A stretch of 64,000 bases of DNA from Henricia sp. BOLD:AAB3569 (GCA_037783545.1 JBBELK010000396.1:666947-730946), one strand, 5' to 3'; positions 1 through 11,915 are shown, counted from the first letter of the stretch. The notes: generated from the letters alone by a model not told the origin. Numbers and translations are program-made.

Positions 1-1850
1 AGGCTTGTATCCACTCTCCATGTTTATATAAGCCTAGGACAATATAATATTTAAAAAAATTAATTTTTCCGACTTGACGTCCTCCAATCTAGATACATCG
101 CTGGAAATGGTGGCGGAAAGCGCGTGCTGCAGCCAAAATCTTCTGAAAGTTTCGCGCAGCTCATCAAGAGATGCGACATAGACAATTCCCTTGACATTGA
201 AGGACGCCAGTCGAAAGTGGATGATTTTGAAATTATTTTGTATTCCTTTTTCGTATGGCTTTTAAATCTCACCCTCTCGGTTAATGCCGATACAAGTCGT
301 TCAATAAAATATGCCAAGCCTTGTTTACATGATCTGTAATTTTGGTTTAAATCCATTGGCTAATGACAGTTATTTACGATCAAAAGTAGGACCTTGTTTG
401 GGACACGTATCATAGTAGTATAAATTTACAGTGCAACACCATGTTCCAAAATTTACAGGGAAATGCATTTTTGTTGGGGGCACTAGACCTTTTTGTGGGT
501 GAAGGTGCTAAAGCCCCCTAGCAGCCAACATAATCCCCTTCGGCAGAACCGCGCTTGTCCAGCCTTATAATTCAGCAGCCACATCATCAATAACGGCGAG
601 TAAATATGATTTGATAGATAGGGCACAAGTATGTAAAATGAGCTTCCCGTTGGCACCTCTAGCGGAAACATTAGGTTATCGGAAACGTGACCAAGAATGA
701 AGGGCTAGCGGTGTCATGGATACAAAAATCGTATTTCATTGATGCTGTGACACTATGCTGCTCACCATCCATGATATGCAGGGAGAGTAGTCGGAAATGC
801 TCTGGAACGTGCTTGACAAAGGCATCGTGTATTTTAAAGCCTGTAAATAGCATCTACAATGACCCCACATTTGAATTGATCATTTGACCAGAAAACCTTA
901 TTCTAATACAGAAAATAGAATGAATCAAACTGTCCAATACAATGATTCCGCCTGACTTTTTTTTTTGTATGAGAAAACTTCAATTGAAGATGAATTGAAA
1001 TGCATCTTTTCTTTATAAGAGAGCCATCGTGTGAACAAAACTAGGCCCCCGACTGCCGTGCGTTATTGTTTTGTTGTTGGGGGTTACAGTAAATTAGCTT
1101 CATCCTCCAACCTGCTCAATTCTTTATGACCTATATTTGCAAGACAAATCAAGTGCAGAGGGAATTATCCACATTTTATATAAAAAAGCGTCAGTAATGC
1201 TGTGGGCGGAAGCTCGATATGACCAAAAAGCAACATTTATATAAAATCTCTTAAAACCCGATATTCATTAGCACGCTAATGGAAAACAACTGCCTTTGGC
1301 ATAATTTGAACAGATTGGATTGATATGGGCACAATTAGGTCCGGGTGGAGTGACGTCAGCCGATGAAAATATCTTTTGTTTGGCTAAATGGAAACTTGTG
1401 GCAATTGATGAAAACGAACGGCGCTGCCAGGACATTTTTCCGGCCGCATGACCTATTCACTTCCAATTAGTGAAAGAAGCTGGATAAAGGCACCGATGTA
1501 ATTTGTCCCCGTTTTGTTCAAACGTTCCCAATAAAATATTGAACTCATTCAAATTCAAGATTTCTTTCATCTAGCTTAGGTTTTTGTTTCTCGGTTTTTC
1601 TGAATTGTTTTCCCACTATTAGCATGATACAGCATTGTGTTGTCTGGAGTGGGATGGTGGACGGTTGCTTCAATCGCACGCGTGAGTTTTGGGCCTACAA
1701 TATAATACTGGTCTTGGACCATAAGCCCAATTTTTTTCATTTTTCTTTAACACATTTAACACTCTGAACAAAGACTAAAAATTTATCTGGCTCTGTCAAG
1801 CTTCTAACTACTTTTTCTTTTAAAACAAAGTAGGACGAGTATTGTACAAA
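1..1850. other. No gene recognised
   Basis: Only short ORFs in both strands, none with a family signature I know. A 98-codon minus-strand ORF at 60-356 has no recognisable domain. Confidence 0.5.
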
Positions 1851-1852
1851 AT

Positions 1853-1952
1853 TTGTCAAATGGGAATCGAACCAGGGACATTCGTAACTGCAAACGAACA
1901 CGCTGCAAGCGTGGGGGTGTGTGGATGGGGGGGGGGGGGGGGGGGGGGGGGG
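1853..1952 (-). repeat. tRNA-like B-box fragment next to a poly-G run
   Basis: The minus strand reads GGTTCGATTCCC, a Pol III B box, with a tRNA-like arm beside it; upstream, where an A box would lie, is a run of about 24 G on the plus strand (1929-1952). Probably a decayed tRNA-derived SINE with an expanded homopolymer. Confidence 0.4.
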
Positions 1953-2574
1953 TGAGCCTGCACGCGCCAGTCCTATGCCCGACTTGTGATCATCGTAATC
2001 ATTGGTCAACGAAGTCGGACACAGATGAGACACTCTCCTGGGACACTGTTGTTATATCTGTTCAATATGCATCGCACAGAAATAAGACGGGGAGTACAAA
2101 ACGCTGTCTGCTGCCACCAAGCGTTGGAAACCAATTATAGTCTAATACGCGAAATTGGAGTTTCACTGGGCATGCAATCATTCGGTTGACCTCCAAGGTC
2201 ATTTGATAGTAGCTCGATTAAAACGTAATACATGGGCCGAGCGCTTTAATTCAACGGTGCTGGGAAATTACATGTATGTCACAACAACATGAACGTCGCA
2301 GCGCGAAAATGAAAGGAAACTGCCAATACCAACAGCATCGGTCTGATTGGCAATTCTTGGGAAAGACTATAGTACGCTACAGAACATGCAAAATACATGT
2401 CTGTTGCTTAGCATTATGTGCGACACTTTTAGTGCCACCATCACCACCGCCGACCTAAGAGTATCCCGACCAGTATAAACTGCATTGGCCAGCAATCGCT
2501 CCTGCGTTGTCGCCATGTACTTTGTGTCACATCAAGTGAGCTTTTGAGTCTCGCTCTCGACCGGTCGCGATGGA

Positions 2575-2786
2575 TTCATTTATTATTATTATTTTTTTAT
2601 TATTTATTCACCACATCCAACAGCGGAGGGACCGCCAATTACAGGAATGGGAGCAAGTGTGGTTGAGTGCCTTGGTCAAGGGCACGGGTGCCACAACCCG
2701 TCGCGTCCCGGAATCGAACCTACATTCTAGTACTAGCACAGGAACTTAAGTTCGACGCACTAGACCGCTCGGCCATAACACCCCCC
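2575..2786 (-). repeat. tRNA-derived SINE, minus strand, shortened
   Basis: The minus strand starts GGTGTTATGGCCGAGCGGTCTA (A box) and carries GGTTCGATTCC (B box), like a Leu/Ser tRNA head, and ends in an ATT/AAT-rich tail. Same family as the elements at 9890 and 33924. Confidence 0.8.
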
Positions 2787-3812
2787 ACAAATAATAAATT
2801 GGTCAATTATGATCGCCAGGGGAAGGAAGAGCCATTAATCGACACGGCAGATTTACCGTCAAGGTGAAAGATAGCAGCCCGGTTTAGTGGCTTGATGGAT
2901 AGGCTTAATGGCGTTAATAAGGGACGTTATGTTTGTAGTATATCGCATGGGTGACTCTATGGTCGAGCGGGCCGGGAGTTGATGGTGCCTTTATTTATCA
3001 TTCATGACATGAGTGGATGCGATCAATGAAGTCTGAGGAATGCCTGCATCCATTCTCATCGCTTCACGTCTAATTTGGCAAGCTTGTCGAGACGCAACAG
3101 TTCACTTGTGCTCGCATATAGTTGTGTTAAACGCATATACGGATTGATGTAGTGGGATGAGCCAGGTATTATGCGACCGCATACGTTTTGGCAAAGATAA
3201 ATGTTCAAACTGTTGATTAAATGTGTATTCTTGCAGCTACTTGACAATTTCTGCACCCCGAATCTGATGTAATATACAATCATGTACCATGTATGAAACG
3301 ATGCCCAATGTTCACACAAGTATTCCTTCAAAATGTCTCGCAACCACCCTATACTGCTGCTGTTGTCTAGCAAGTTTGGCCGAGGGGAGGTGTTAGGAGG
3401 CTTTGTGCCCTATCTCCCTACCACCCCCTCCCCACAATTGTTTTTCCCAAATTGTCATATCTTTGAATAAGAGCATCGTGTTTGATGATAACAGAGATAC
3501 CTGATAGCATCAACAATTGCCGACAACTTGTGTGTGTGTATTGCCATAGGAATGCATGCAGGATTTTAACACAATTATTACTAATCATTCCATGCTCGAC
3601 TTCCAGATGATGTTATCAGAACTTTGCTACTTCATCTCTCCAGATGGCGCTACACTGTGTTTAATTTCTATTACATGTACCTGAACATTTAAATGGTAAA
3701 AACTCGGTATTTTCGTTTTGCAAAAATAAAAACTTGTCAGAAATTGTGGAGTCTACATTAATTGACAAACCATTTTACATTTTTGTTTTGTTTGTTTTGT
3801 GGTTTGTTTTGG
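2787..3812. other. No gene recognised
   Basis: Unannotated sequence with short, unsupported ORFs; no splice-linked coding signal seen. Confidence 0.5.
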
Positions 3813-4014
3813 CATGTACCGGCACTTCAATGTATTGTCATTCGGCATGGTAAATGCCCTAGCTTTATTCCCTCGTATGGAGTTGTTGTTTGGTCTGACT
3901 AATGTAATCAATTACATTGACGACATTTTGATATTTTCAGAGACATGGGACGAACACTTGGAATTGGTTCAGGACGTTCTCACCAGGCTAGAGCAAACGG
4001 GTCCAAGAGCCTAG
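3813..4014 (+). pseudogene. Ty3/gypsy-type reverse transcriptase fragment
   Basis: The frame reads FNVLSFGMVNALALFPRM and then NYIDDILIFSETWDEHLELV: the FGxxNAP-like motif and the YxDD catalytic box followed by the W.EHL..V..VL..L helix typical of Ty3-type reverse transcriptases. The residues around them are degraded (FGMVNAL instead of NAP, a shortened linker), and no integrase, protease or LTR is seen nearby. An old truncated copy. Confidence 0.85.
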
Positions 4015-4645
4015 TGCTTACATCATTTAGTGATGTAGCATCTTTACAATAATTTTCAATGATGGCCCTTTTGAAAAAAAGATCATCAAAGTGTCCCGTA
4101 ATTAACCACAAAAGCTTAAAATTCATAAAAACGGTCAATAGTCGAGTTACACGCTGTAGCCTACCAGCCGTTCGCTATCGCGCGAGACTCCCGACTTTGT
4201 CGGAAACTATTCGCTCTTCACTTGGCAGCTTTTGCTTTGGAAATCTCTCATTTTCTGCTGAAGATTTCACTGGACAGCCCGGACCACCTAATGGGTCTAT
4301 CCGTTTTCTGTAGAGGAGCCGGCATTCATGGTTTGTCTTCACGAACGTACAACTGTAGTTCTTCGTGGAGCCAGAATATAGGTGTACAGACTAAAACACC
4401 TAATGACGAAACACATCAGGCGGTCTGGCTGCACGAACCCAACGTGTGTGTGCCGTGGGGCTAAATATTACATTGTTCGCTAGACTTTCCACGGTGAAAC
4501 TCGCTTCGGTTGCTCAGACTTTGTATCAAAATTTTATTTTCGATTTTTCAGAGTTATATTTAACTTTGTTTCACAACATAGTCTCTGTTGTCAAATACTC
4601 AAGGGCAGTGCGCCACCTAACGTCCGCGAAGGGTTAAGTAGCCGC
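4015..4645. other. No gene recognised
   Basis: Short open frames on the plus strand (4059-4464) with no family signature. Confidence 0.45.
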
Positions 4646-5000
4646 GACTAACTCGACCGTTTACCATTACCAACTCGACTCGAACCAACTCAACTGCTGT
4701 GTGTATTCAATGCACAACGGTCGAGTTGGTTCAACGGCGAGTCGGCATACGGGAACTGGTCTAATCTTTAACACGCGCAGTGCACTCGACTTCATGGACT
4801 TGGCGCAAAGGGAACGTGCAAACCAGATCTTCCCAATATTTCATTTGGACGTGCTTCTTTCTTCGTGGTCGACTACCGAGATACGATCGACAGACAAGTA
4901 GGGAATCCAGCAGGACGATAATTATATAGATTGAGTAGCACGCATTTTCAGAAGAAATAGCCATTCGAAAATTTCTAGGTGCGATGTAGGCCGACCGCAG
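4646..5000 (+). repeat. Dispersed repeat, copy 1 (pair with 11560-11915)
   Basis: Begins ACTCGACCGTTTACCATTAC and ends TTTCTAGGTGYGATGTA; shares the order ACTCGACC...CGGTCGAGTT...TTGGACGTGCTT...GTAGCACGCATTTT with the copy at 11560. Both contain a similar weak plus-strand frame (HLDVL), which may be a relic of an element's gene. Confidence 0.7.
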
Positions 5001-5234
5001 TTTAGTAGGTTGGTTAATGTATCTGACATCAGTATTATTTTAGATCAGAGGTAACCTGTTTACTTATATATATCTGGTTTAATTAAATAATTGTTTTTAT
5101 ACTGAAGTTTTTTTGTACTTTGCATTCTTCCTTTGTTAAATTGCCTGGCAATAATAACTATTACATGCACTGTGCGCCAGACGGTATAAATCACTGTCCA
5201 CAAAACTAAGGTACACTCTAAGAAATAATGGTTC

Positions 5235-5575
5235 AAGTCTGCACCTTAAGGGGTGCTTATCTTTGATACAATAGCAGCACCCCAATAGGAGCAAATGTGC
5301 ACCCTGTGAGTATGGAGCAAGTCTGCACCCCACATGAAGGTGCAAGCCTGCACCCCGTGTGGTGCAGGCTTGCACCTCCAGAGGTTAAATCGTGCACCTT
5401 TAAGGGTGCAGAGCTTTGATACAATAGCAGCACCCTAAAGGGTGCAAAATTGAACCCAAAGACCAAGGTGCAAATATGCACCTAAAAAATAGGGTGTAGG
5501 CTTTCAAAGCGGGGTGCAATTGCACAACATGGCTGCATCCGCACCGAGGTGCAACTCTGCACCCTTAAAGTTCAA
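5235..5575. repeat. Left subterminal hairpin array of E2
   Basis: Many imperfect copies of GTGCAAGTCTGCACCC in both orientations, such as GGTGCAGGCTTGCACC, which is a self-complementary hairpin. The same motif recurs at the right end. Confidence 0.85.
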
Positions 5576-6806
5576 TTATCAACCATGCAATAAATTCACG
5601 CTAGGGAAAAAATCACTGTTAATTTGGTCAATTAAAAATTATCGAAACATTTATTTACAAAGCAAAAACTGTTTTAACATCTGGCAAGTATTGTGCGCGG
5701 GAGGTAAATTCCCTGTAACAAGGAGCAGTTTTTCATACATACAATGTACAAGTATATATGAGAGTTACAGTAATTACATGTATTAGAAAGCACATCAAAC
5801 AACACTGCATTATTTCGGAAAAGGTAAATGTATAAATTGACACTATAACCAAAAAAATGATGTCTTTGGCAAGGCTCCAGCGTCCTAGGTACAGTTACAT
5901 TTTAAAACAAAAGTACAGAAAGATCCACATAGCTAAACTACAATTTCCCCATTTTTTTTCCCCAATAACAAGTGGTATGCAAGTGATACATTTCATAGAA
6001 CTTGGCAAGGTTTTTTTTGTTGTAATTTTCAGCAAAACTCATACTTCTGATTAAATCCTAAATTTGTTTATAAACGAGTGTTTAAAATTCGTGCAATAGA
6101 ACGAACACTTTCATTCGTTGATAGATTTATTGTTCACCTCGTGGAATAAGATATTTCTGTCAATTTATTAACATTATTTGTACTACTGCACTGACAAACA
6201 TTATTTGCATATTACTATACCTCATAAAATGTCCCATTTGGAATCACTAACTTCAATAAAACAGCGAGCAAAACTGGGTTTGCTGCAATATTTTTTTTAT
6301 GTAGCTTGGTGGCATAATGCGGTGATATATGTGCTGCACCCGAAAGGTCTTTTACAACTGCAAAAGCGTATGTGTTTAATGTGCATGTGTATTACCTGGA
6401 TACAGATCACTATACACTGGTTGTAATTTATTGTAGAAATTAACAACAAAAAAATAGACAACTGATATGTGGTGTTCAGTGGACTAGAATACAAATATTG
6501 ACAGCTCATGAGGGTGTTGGTGCAAACTACAGGCATGCAACTGTGTCATTACAAAAAGAGCAAAATGCAAAAAATCGCCAACTTTGTACAGTGTTTTTTA
6601 ATTTTCAATGAAACAAACAAAAAAGAGGAAATCTGCTGAAAAGTTGCATGTTTGAAACTATCGTCCCGAGGTTATTTTTAGATGGCATGCCTGATATTTT
6701 CCCCGAGGCCGTTGGCCGAGGGAAAATAGCAAGCCTGCCGTCTCAAAATCACAGAGGGGGCAGTATTTTGCAACACCCGAATAAAGAGCAGTCGATATTT
6801 GTTTTA

Positions 6807-7159
6807 TATACCTCATACATTGATCTTATATGTCAAATGATTAGTATTTTTGGACAAAATTGAGTTTTCTGACAGCCGAGCGCAAGCCAAAATGCACATT
6901 TTCCACGTGAATGCGAACATCACTTCTAGTTGCTTCTCGCGTACGCCCGCATGTACTGACACACCTTTGACCTATGACGCAAAAGGTCAAACAATAGTAC
7001 TTTTTCAGTTGCGCAAAAATGTACTATCCTTTGATCTATGACACAAAAGGTCGAACAATAGTACTTTTTTTAAGTTGCCCTCAGGAATGGTTCAACTAAT
7101 ACATGTCAGGTGATCTGCTTTTAACCAATCAGTGAACGAGACTCAATATATGAGGTATA
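6807..7159 (+). repeat. MITE, TATACCTCATACATTGAT family, copy a
   Basis: Ends TATACCTCATACATTGAT and ATATATGAGGTATA. Contains the paired motif CTTTGACCTATGACGCAAAAGG. Lies in the opposite orientation to copy b; the similarity extends beyond the MITE (about 6756-7165) so a larger segment was inverted. Confidence 0.75.
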
Positions 7160-7277
7160 TAATAAGAATTTGCTCTAATGATTATGTATGAGGCATGATA
7201 ATATAAGTTTCCTTGGCATCTAGTAGGAAATTGCATTTATAAAACGCTGTACCTTGGCAGGCAAGGACTTGTTTTGG

Positions 7278-7493
7278 TTAAGACGTGCAAGGTACTGCTA
7301 ATAAAAAAGGAGTGTTTTTACCATGCCGAGGATATTCTACACCATACACATAAAAAGCTGCAAAGGTTGCAGAAACGCCCAATGGTATACTGCTGGTGAT
7401 GCACAGAACTGTTCCATCGATTTTGATGGCAAGGTCCACTGTGGTGAAGGGGTTTCCCTTGATGACCAGGGTAGGGGTTAGAACTATAGGCTC
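7278..7493 (-). CDS. Last exon of the E2 internal gene (element-borne protein, C-terminus)
   Basis: Acceptor TTTGAACAG|GAG, then EPIVLTPTLVIKGNPF, and later FAAFYVYGVEYPRHGKNTPF, stop TAA; 71 residues. The segment recalls the C-terminus of a widespread family of uncharacterised fish and invertebrate proteins (pattern L.KGNP...A...FA.YYVFN.EYP....TF.FL), which I know only by pattern memory. It joins in phase 0 to the exon at 8098-8177. Presumably the gene of E2, perhaps its transposase or a partner; function unknown. Confidence 0.5.
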   Translation of the reverse strand, partial: EPIVLTPTLVIKGNPFTTVDLAIKIDGTVLCITSSIPLGVSATFAAFYVYGVEYPRHGKNTPFLLAVPCTS

Positions 7494-7552
7494 CTGTTCA
7501 AATGTAAGTAAAAAATATAGCAATAATCAGTTAACTGAAATATTAAATATTA

Positions 7553-7879
7553 TATACCTCATACAATGATTCTCGTTCACCGCTTGGTTAAAAGCAGATC
7601 ACGCGACATGGATTAATTTCAATCTTTTTCGTGCGCAACTATTGTCTGACCTTTCGCATCAAGGTCAAAGGATAATACGTTTTAAAGTACTATTCCGCAG
7701 GGCGTACAGAATAACACGCACGCATGTGCCAGTATGTGTGCGTGTGCCAGCAAGCGGGCATTTGCGTCAAGCAACCAGTAGTTCACGCAGACAATGTGCA
7801 TTTTGGCTTGCTCTCGGTTAACTTAATTTTGTCAAAAAATACCAATCATTTGACACAAAAAATCAATGTATGAGGTACA
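7553..7879 (-). repeat. MITE, TATACCTCATACATTGAT family, copy b
   Basis: Starts TATACCTCATACAATGAT and ends ATCAATGTATGAGGTAC, inverted relative to copy a. A 40-bp end of the same family is at 54390-54429. Confidence 0.75.
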
Positions 7880-8097
7880 TATAAAACAAATATGGACTGC
7901 TCTATTTTTGGGTGATGGTGCAAACTATACCAGTTTTCCTTGGAATAGTCTTCGATAAAACTAAAGTATTGAACAGTTAAATAATAGTACTGAACAGTTA
8001 AATAATCTATTACTGCAACCCCTTTTACCACCACCAGCTATGATGCACCGGGCAGCACAGCCATGAGCCTTGAAATTACATTAGACAATTAAGTTAC

Positions 8098-8177
8098 CTT
8101 GTCAATGACATCTATAGTCGGATCCCTTTCGGCCATCAACAATGGAATGAGCAGGCAACAGGCAGTAACTGTAAGCT
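8098..8177 (-). CDS. Internal exon of the E2 gene
   Basis: 80 nt between acceptor TTTTGTTTCAG|AG and donor AAG|GTAACT; reads LTVTACCLLIPLLMAERDPT then IDVIDK, continuous in phase 0 with the next exon. Hydrophobic LLIPLL followed by an acidic stretch is typical of the same family. Confidence 0.5.
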
Positions 8178-8346
8178 CTGAAACAAAATTAAACATTACA
8201 TTTTAGTACTTATTTTAGCACAATATTGTCTTCTTTTCTTTGGTATCCCACTTTCTTGTCCTCTCCCCTTCACATTTTTGCCTGTCTTCAAAACAAAAGC
8301 AAATACAAAATGAATACGTACCTTATGTGCTTATCGTTGGCGTTTT

Positions 8347-8481
8347 CTAGTTGAAGTATATTTTTGCAGGCACTGCATAATGGTTTCTGCCTGCTTTATG
8401 ATTCCTGACCGCCATGGCGACTGTCTTCTGTAGGCACTCGTAAATGTCCTTTCTGTAGCTGCACTGCAATTCTTTTAGCAG
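8347..8481 (-). CDS. Possible upstream exon of the E2 gene
   Basis: Strong acceptor TTTTCTTTGCAG|CTG followed by LLKELQCSYRKDIYECLQKT to a TAG at 8347. No visible donor in this exon leaves the one-base overhang that the 8098-8177 exon needs, so either another exon lies between, or this is an alternative 3' end, or the copy is broken. A further donor (AAAAG|GTGAGT) near 9279 could end a 5' exon. Confidence 0.35.
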   Translation of the reverse strand: MLKELQCSYRKDIYECLQKTVAMAVRNHKAGRNHYAVPAKIYFN

Positions 8482-9747
8482 CTGCAAAGAAAATATCAAA
8501 AAGAAAACATTACTCACAGAAAAACTAAATAATGAGTGTGGATTTTCTACTGGCATGGCCCATTTATCACAGTTTTTATAACGACAAACATGCATTTTTT
8601 AAAAACTAATAGGCCTACTACTAACTGAAATTAGAGCAGGCCTAAAAAAAAAACAGAAAATGAAGATGAGATGACTATCTGTATCACTATTTTCCCAACA
8701 TAACCGTGACAACAGGCCTAGGTCCTAAATTAACAAGTTAGTATAGTAAAGTGGTATTTGTAAATTCGTATGGCCTCTATATACGGCACATGTACTGTAC
8801 TTATGTAGGCCTATGTTTTTACAACTCTGTGACAAGCACTTCCCATACCAGGGCCCGCCCACTGGCACTAGACTGCACTACAGCATTTTCATTTTATAAT
8901 GTACTGTACATGCTGAACAATGTCAATGTACATTCAGACCTATAGCAAAAACCTCAGTACACATGGTACAGTAGTACATACATACAATCAGAAATGTAGA
9001 CCTAGTACGTGTACATGTACCTATACGTACGTATACATAGTACATGTACACGGAAGGGCTAGGGCTACTTGTATCATGGAGCCATGCTTGTATCGATACA
9101 TGCACAAATAAGGAATAGTTCGCCATGCACAACTCGACCAGGCCCACAGTATAGTAGTCGATCGGCCGTGCATGATATGTGCAGACATGAAAAACTGACT
9201 GAACACAATGACTGGTTAGCAATAAACAATAAAAATGGCAATAAAAACCCACTTGAAGATGCAAATATAACACTCACCTTTTACAAATTATTCTCTTGTT
9301 CGAATGTTGAAGTCTGGACAATCGTAGAAAAGTGCAAACACACGGGACCTCACTATGCGTGACGATATAGTAGGCACTCGATGTGACACGTTGGCGGTTT
9401 ATTTAGACTGGCTCCCCGGCCGGAAAACCTAATATTGTAGATTGGACTGGCGTGGCACCAGACTTGGTTTAAGCGGGAATTTTCAGGTACATAAATCACA
9501 GGAACGACAGATTGATTTCGCAATGCCGTAACAGCCTTTTTATAAGTCGTTTCGGTACGCGTTGTCATACAGAGGCACTAAATTTCTCGGGTTTTCGTTG
9601 TTATCCATTAAATATTGACTTTATTTCCATCGGTTTACTAAACGACGGTAATTTAGATATGAAACAGTCACGGTATTTTGTACCATTCATTGCAAAATAA
9701 GCTGACAGCAATTTGTCAGACTTGTTGTGAGACTAATCCTGAGAGCT

Positions 9748-9878
9748 GGAAGGTGCAGATTTACACCCCAACATGTGTGCACCCAAAGAGGTGCAGATTC
9801 GCTCCCTTCAAGGTGCAAATCTGCACCCACCAGAATTGCGCACACTTCAGCAACATTCTGCACCCCAGTTGCACCCTA
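9748..9878. repeat. Right subterminal hairpin array of E2
   Basis: Copies of AAGGTGCAAATCTGCACCC and relatives, shorter than the left array. Candidate transposase-binding repeats by analogy with CACTA elements. Confidence 0.8.
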
Positions 9879-9889
9879 ATTTCTTAGAG

Positions 9890-10243
9890 TGTACCGTGGC
9901 CGAGTGGTTTAGGTCAATGACTCGCAATCACAGGTGAAGACTTGGCGTTGCGGGTTAGAAACTCGCCCTGGCTGGGGTACCTGTGCCCTTAAGCAAGCAC
10001 TTAATCACACTTGCTCCATCCTTTGGAAGGGATGTAAAGCCGTTGGTCCATATTTAAAGATCCAGAGCATTCTTTCGTGAAGAGCAAAGGGATTCCCCGG
10101 TGTCTCTGGCCATTTATAATTCATCATAGGTTTCCTCACGCATTTTAATTGGGAGCGACAGTGCGGGAGCGACAGTGCAATGGGCGCTTTTGAGGAATCC
10201 TTGGTTTCAGTACCGGAAAGAAATAATAATAATAATAATAATC
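9890..10243 (+). repeat. tRNA-derived SINE, full length
   Basis: TACCGTGGCCGAGTGGTTTA head, B-box region GCGGGTTAGAAACTCGCC, body with CACTTAATCACACTTGCTCC and CCTTGGTTTCAGTACC, tail (AAT)n. E2 ends exactly at its first bases, so E2 appears to have inserted into the SINE head. Confidence 0.85.
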
Positions 10244-10559
10244 ACGTAGGTAGCTAGATGAACTGCAAATGATCACATGTATTATAATTGTAAACGGAAC
10301 AGCACTGATCCAGTTTTCTGTCAAAGTGAACTGCAGCGTATTTAGCAGCCCTTTGTCATGGAACATAAACAATTCGCTAATTTCTGCCCCAGATCCATCA
10401 GCTTTAACTAGACTGGATGGACATGAACCAAACAGGAAATAAGAAAATGGGTATTCTTTTACCCATTTCTTATAATTACCTTATGATGACGCATGTCTAT
10501 ATGTCCCTACTCTTCAAGCTTTAATATGGAATCATATTGGAAAGCATGACATCCACATC

Positions 10560-10665
10560 CAAGACCTCGCATACGGTACACAGTGGGCCTCACAACACAG
10601 TAGGTTGTGCATCTACCTATTATGTTGGAAGTCTCAGGTTCGAATCCCATTCCTTTAATGATTGG
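10560..10665 (+). repeat. tRNA-like fragment
   Basis: AGTAGGTTGTGCATC...AGGTTCGAATCCC: an A-box-like and a perfect B-box sequence about 55 bp apart. It does not fold into a complete cloverleaf by eye; probably a SINE head or tRNA pseudogene. Confidence 0.4.
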
Positions 10666-10803
10666 CTGTCAATTGGTTAAACATAACACTAACACTGCTG
10701 TCAGTTCCATCTATTTAGTTTTAATATATACATGTACATGTAAATTGAGCAACTTGAAATTTGTCACATAACGACATTTCAACTAAAGGGCCCGTATGCA
10801 TGA

Positions 10804-11048
10804 GGGTCTTTCTATAAATTAGGGGTCCAATGTTGGTGTCCCCCGTTACATTTTACATCTTGTTTTTGTAAATTCAGGACACATTCTTTAAATACTTTCC
10901 ATCTCAAAGACTGAGTACATAAAGTACAATTCATACAAAATGGTTTAAAAGCCATTTTAATGATTTTTGTACGAAAAATAACACATATCAGGTGTAACGG
11001 GGGACACCAAATGTCACACTTTTGGACCCCTAATTTATAGAAAGACCC
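10804..11048. repeat. Palindromic MITE, GGGTCTTTCTATAAATTAGG family
   Basis: 245 bp with inverted ends GGGTCTTTCTATAAATTAGG / CCTAATTTATAGAAAGACCC, flanked by ATGA on both sides (possible 4-bp target duplication). Same family as the MITE into which E1 is inserted. Confidence 0.85.
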
Positions 11049-11559
11049 ATGAAGGCGCAGATAGGCTATTCAGTAATAATCGTACATCCACGATTAGCTA
11101 TCCCGGCACTAACCTCGGTTAGACTCTATCCGAATTTCATATGCATGGCACTCTATTCGGTGTCGAATAGCTATCCCGCGGAGAGCACAAAATACAGTGT
11201 CTAAATTTCTGCGTCCAAATTATGCAAACGTCAAATTGACGCGTTGTGTATGTAATGTGTTGTGTTCTGTCGTGCGTGATATGACATTATGAAAAAGTCG
11301 GCAGGGAAAAGGTCACGGAAGCCAAATTTCAGTGAATGTGAAGTACGCACATGCAGTAGAGTTCACAATCTTCTAAGACTTCAAACGGAGTTCTCAACCG
11401 TCGCTGTCTCCATTTCAAGACAAAAATGTCCGACATGGCGTTTGCGCTCTCCTTGGCAACTACTTTTATTTCCAGATAGCGCGCCTTCGCGGACTTACGT
11501 GGCGCACTGCCCTTGTCTGGTTTCCAGACTTAAAGTTACCGGTTATTCGGTCACGCTAC
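11049..11559. other. No gene recognised
   Basis: A 130-codon plus-strand ORF (11289-11681) has no recognisable domain and runs into a dispersed repeat; I do not regard it as a gene. Confidence 0.45.
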
Positions 11560-11915
11560 CAACTCGACGGTTTACCATTACCAACTCGACCGCTGTGCGT
11601 ACCGTACTTAACATACAACGGTCGAGTTCGTTCAAAAGCGAGTTGGGATACGGGAACCCATCTAACAGTTTACATGCATGAGTTCACAAATATTATGAGC
11701 TTGGCAAAGGAGGAGATAGCGAGGCGGATCTTTCAAAGATTTGGTCGAAATCCGGATGTTTTGTGCGAAAATTTTCATTTGGACGTGCTTTTTTCTTGGT
11801 GGTTGACTACTGAAATACAACAGACAAGTAAAGAATCCAGCAAAACGATAAATAGTGAGTAGCACGCATTTTAAGAAGAAATAGGCATTCGGAAATTTCT
11901 AGGTGTGATGTATCG
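11560..11915 (+). repeat. Dispersed repeat, copy 2 (pair with 4646-5000)
   Basis: Same landmarks as copy 1, with an extra 60-bp stretch around GGTCGAAATCCGGATG. The frame SLAKEEIARRIFQRFG... HLDVLF is longer than in copy 1. Confidence 0.7.

Larger units (their letters stand above)
5214..9891. mobile_element. E2: 4.68-kb TIR element with GTGCA hairpin arrays
   Basis: Ends are perfect inverted repeats CACTCTAAGAAAT / ATTTCTTAGAGTG, flanked on both sides by TA (5212-5213 and 9892-9893), so a TA target duplication. Just inside each end are arrays of short GGTGCAAATNTGCACC-type hairpin repeats (5235-5575 left, 9748-9878 right). The centre holds spliced-looking minus-strand exons and two inverted MITE copies. 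The terminus resembles CACTA/EnSpm elements, which also have subterminal repeats, but the TA duplication also fits Tc1/mariner, so the superfamily is open. Confidence 0.8.

Noticed and set aside
1737-2140. ORFs across the poly-G run at 1929-1952
   Set aside because: Low-complexity translation of a homopolymer beside a SINE relic.
8320-8400. Alternative exon ending at a GTACGT donor near 8320 in E2
   Set aside because: It gives a pleasing frame but its phase does not match the next exon.
10145-10372. Possible MAIP1 last exon (FTLTENW)
   Set aside because: A much better match with correct splice and phase is at 12555-12666.
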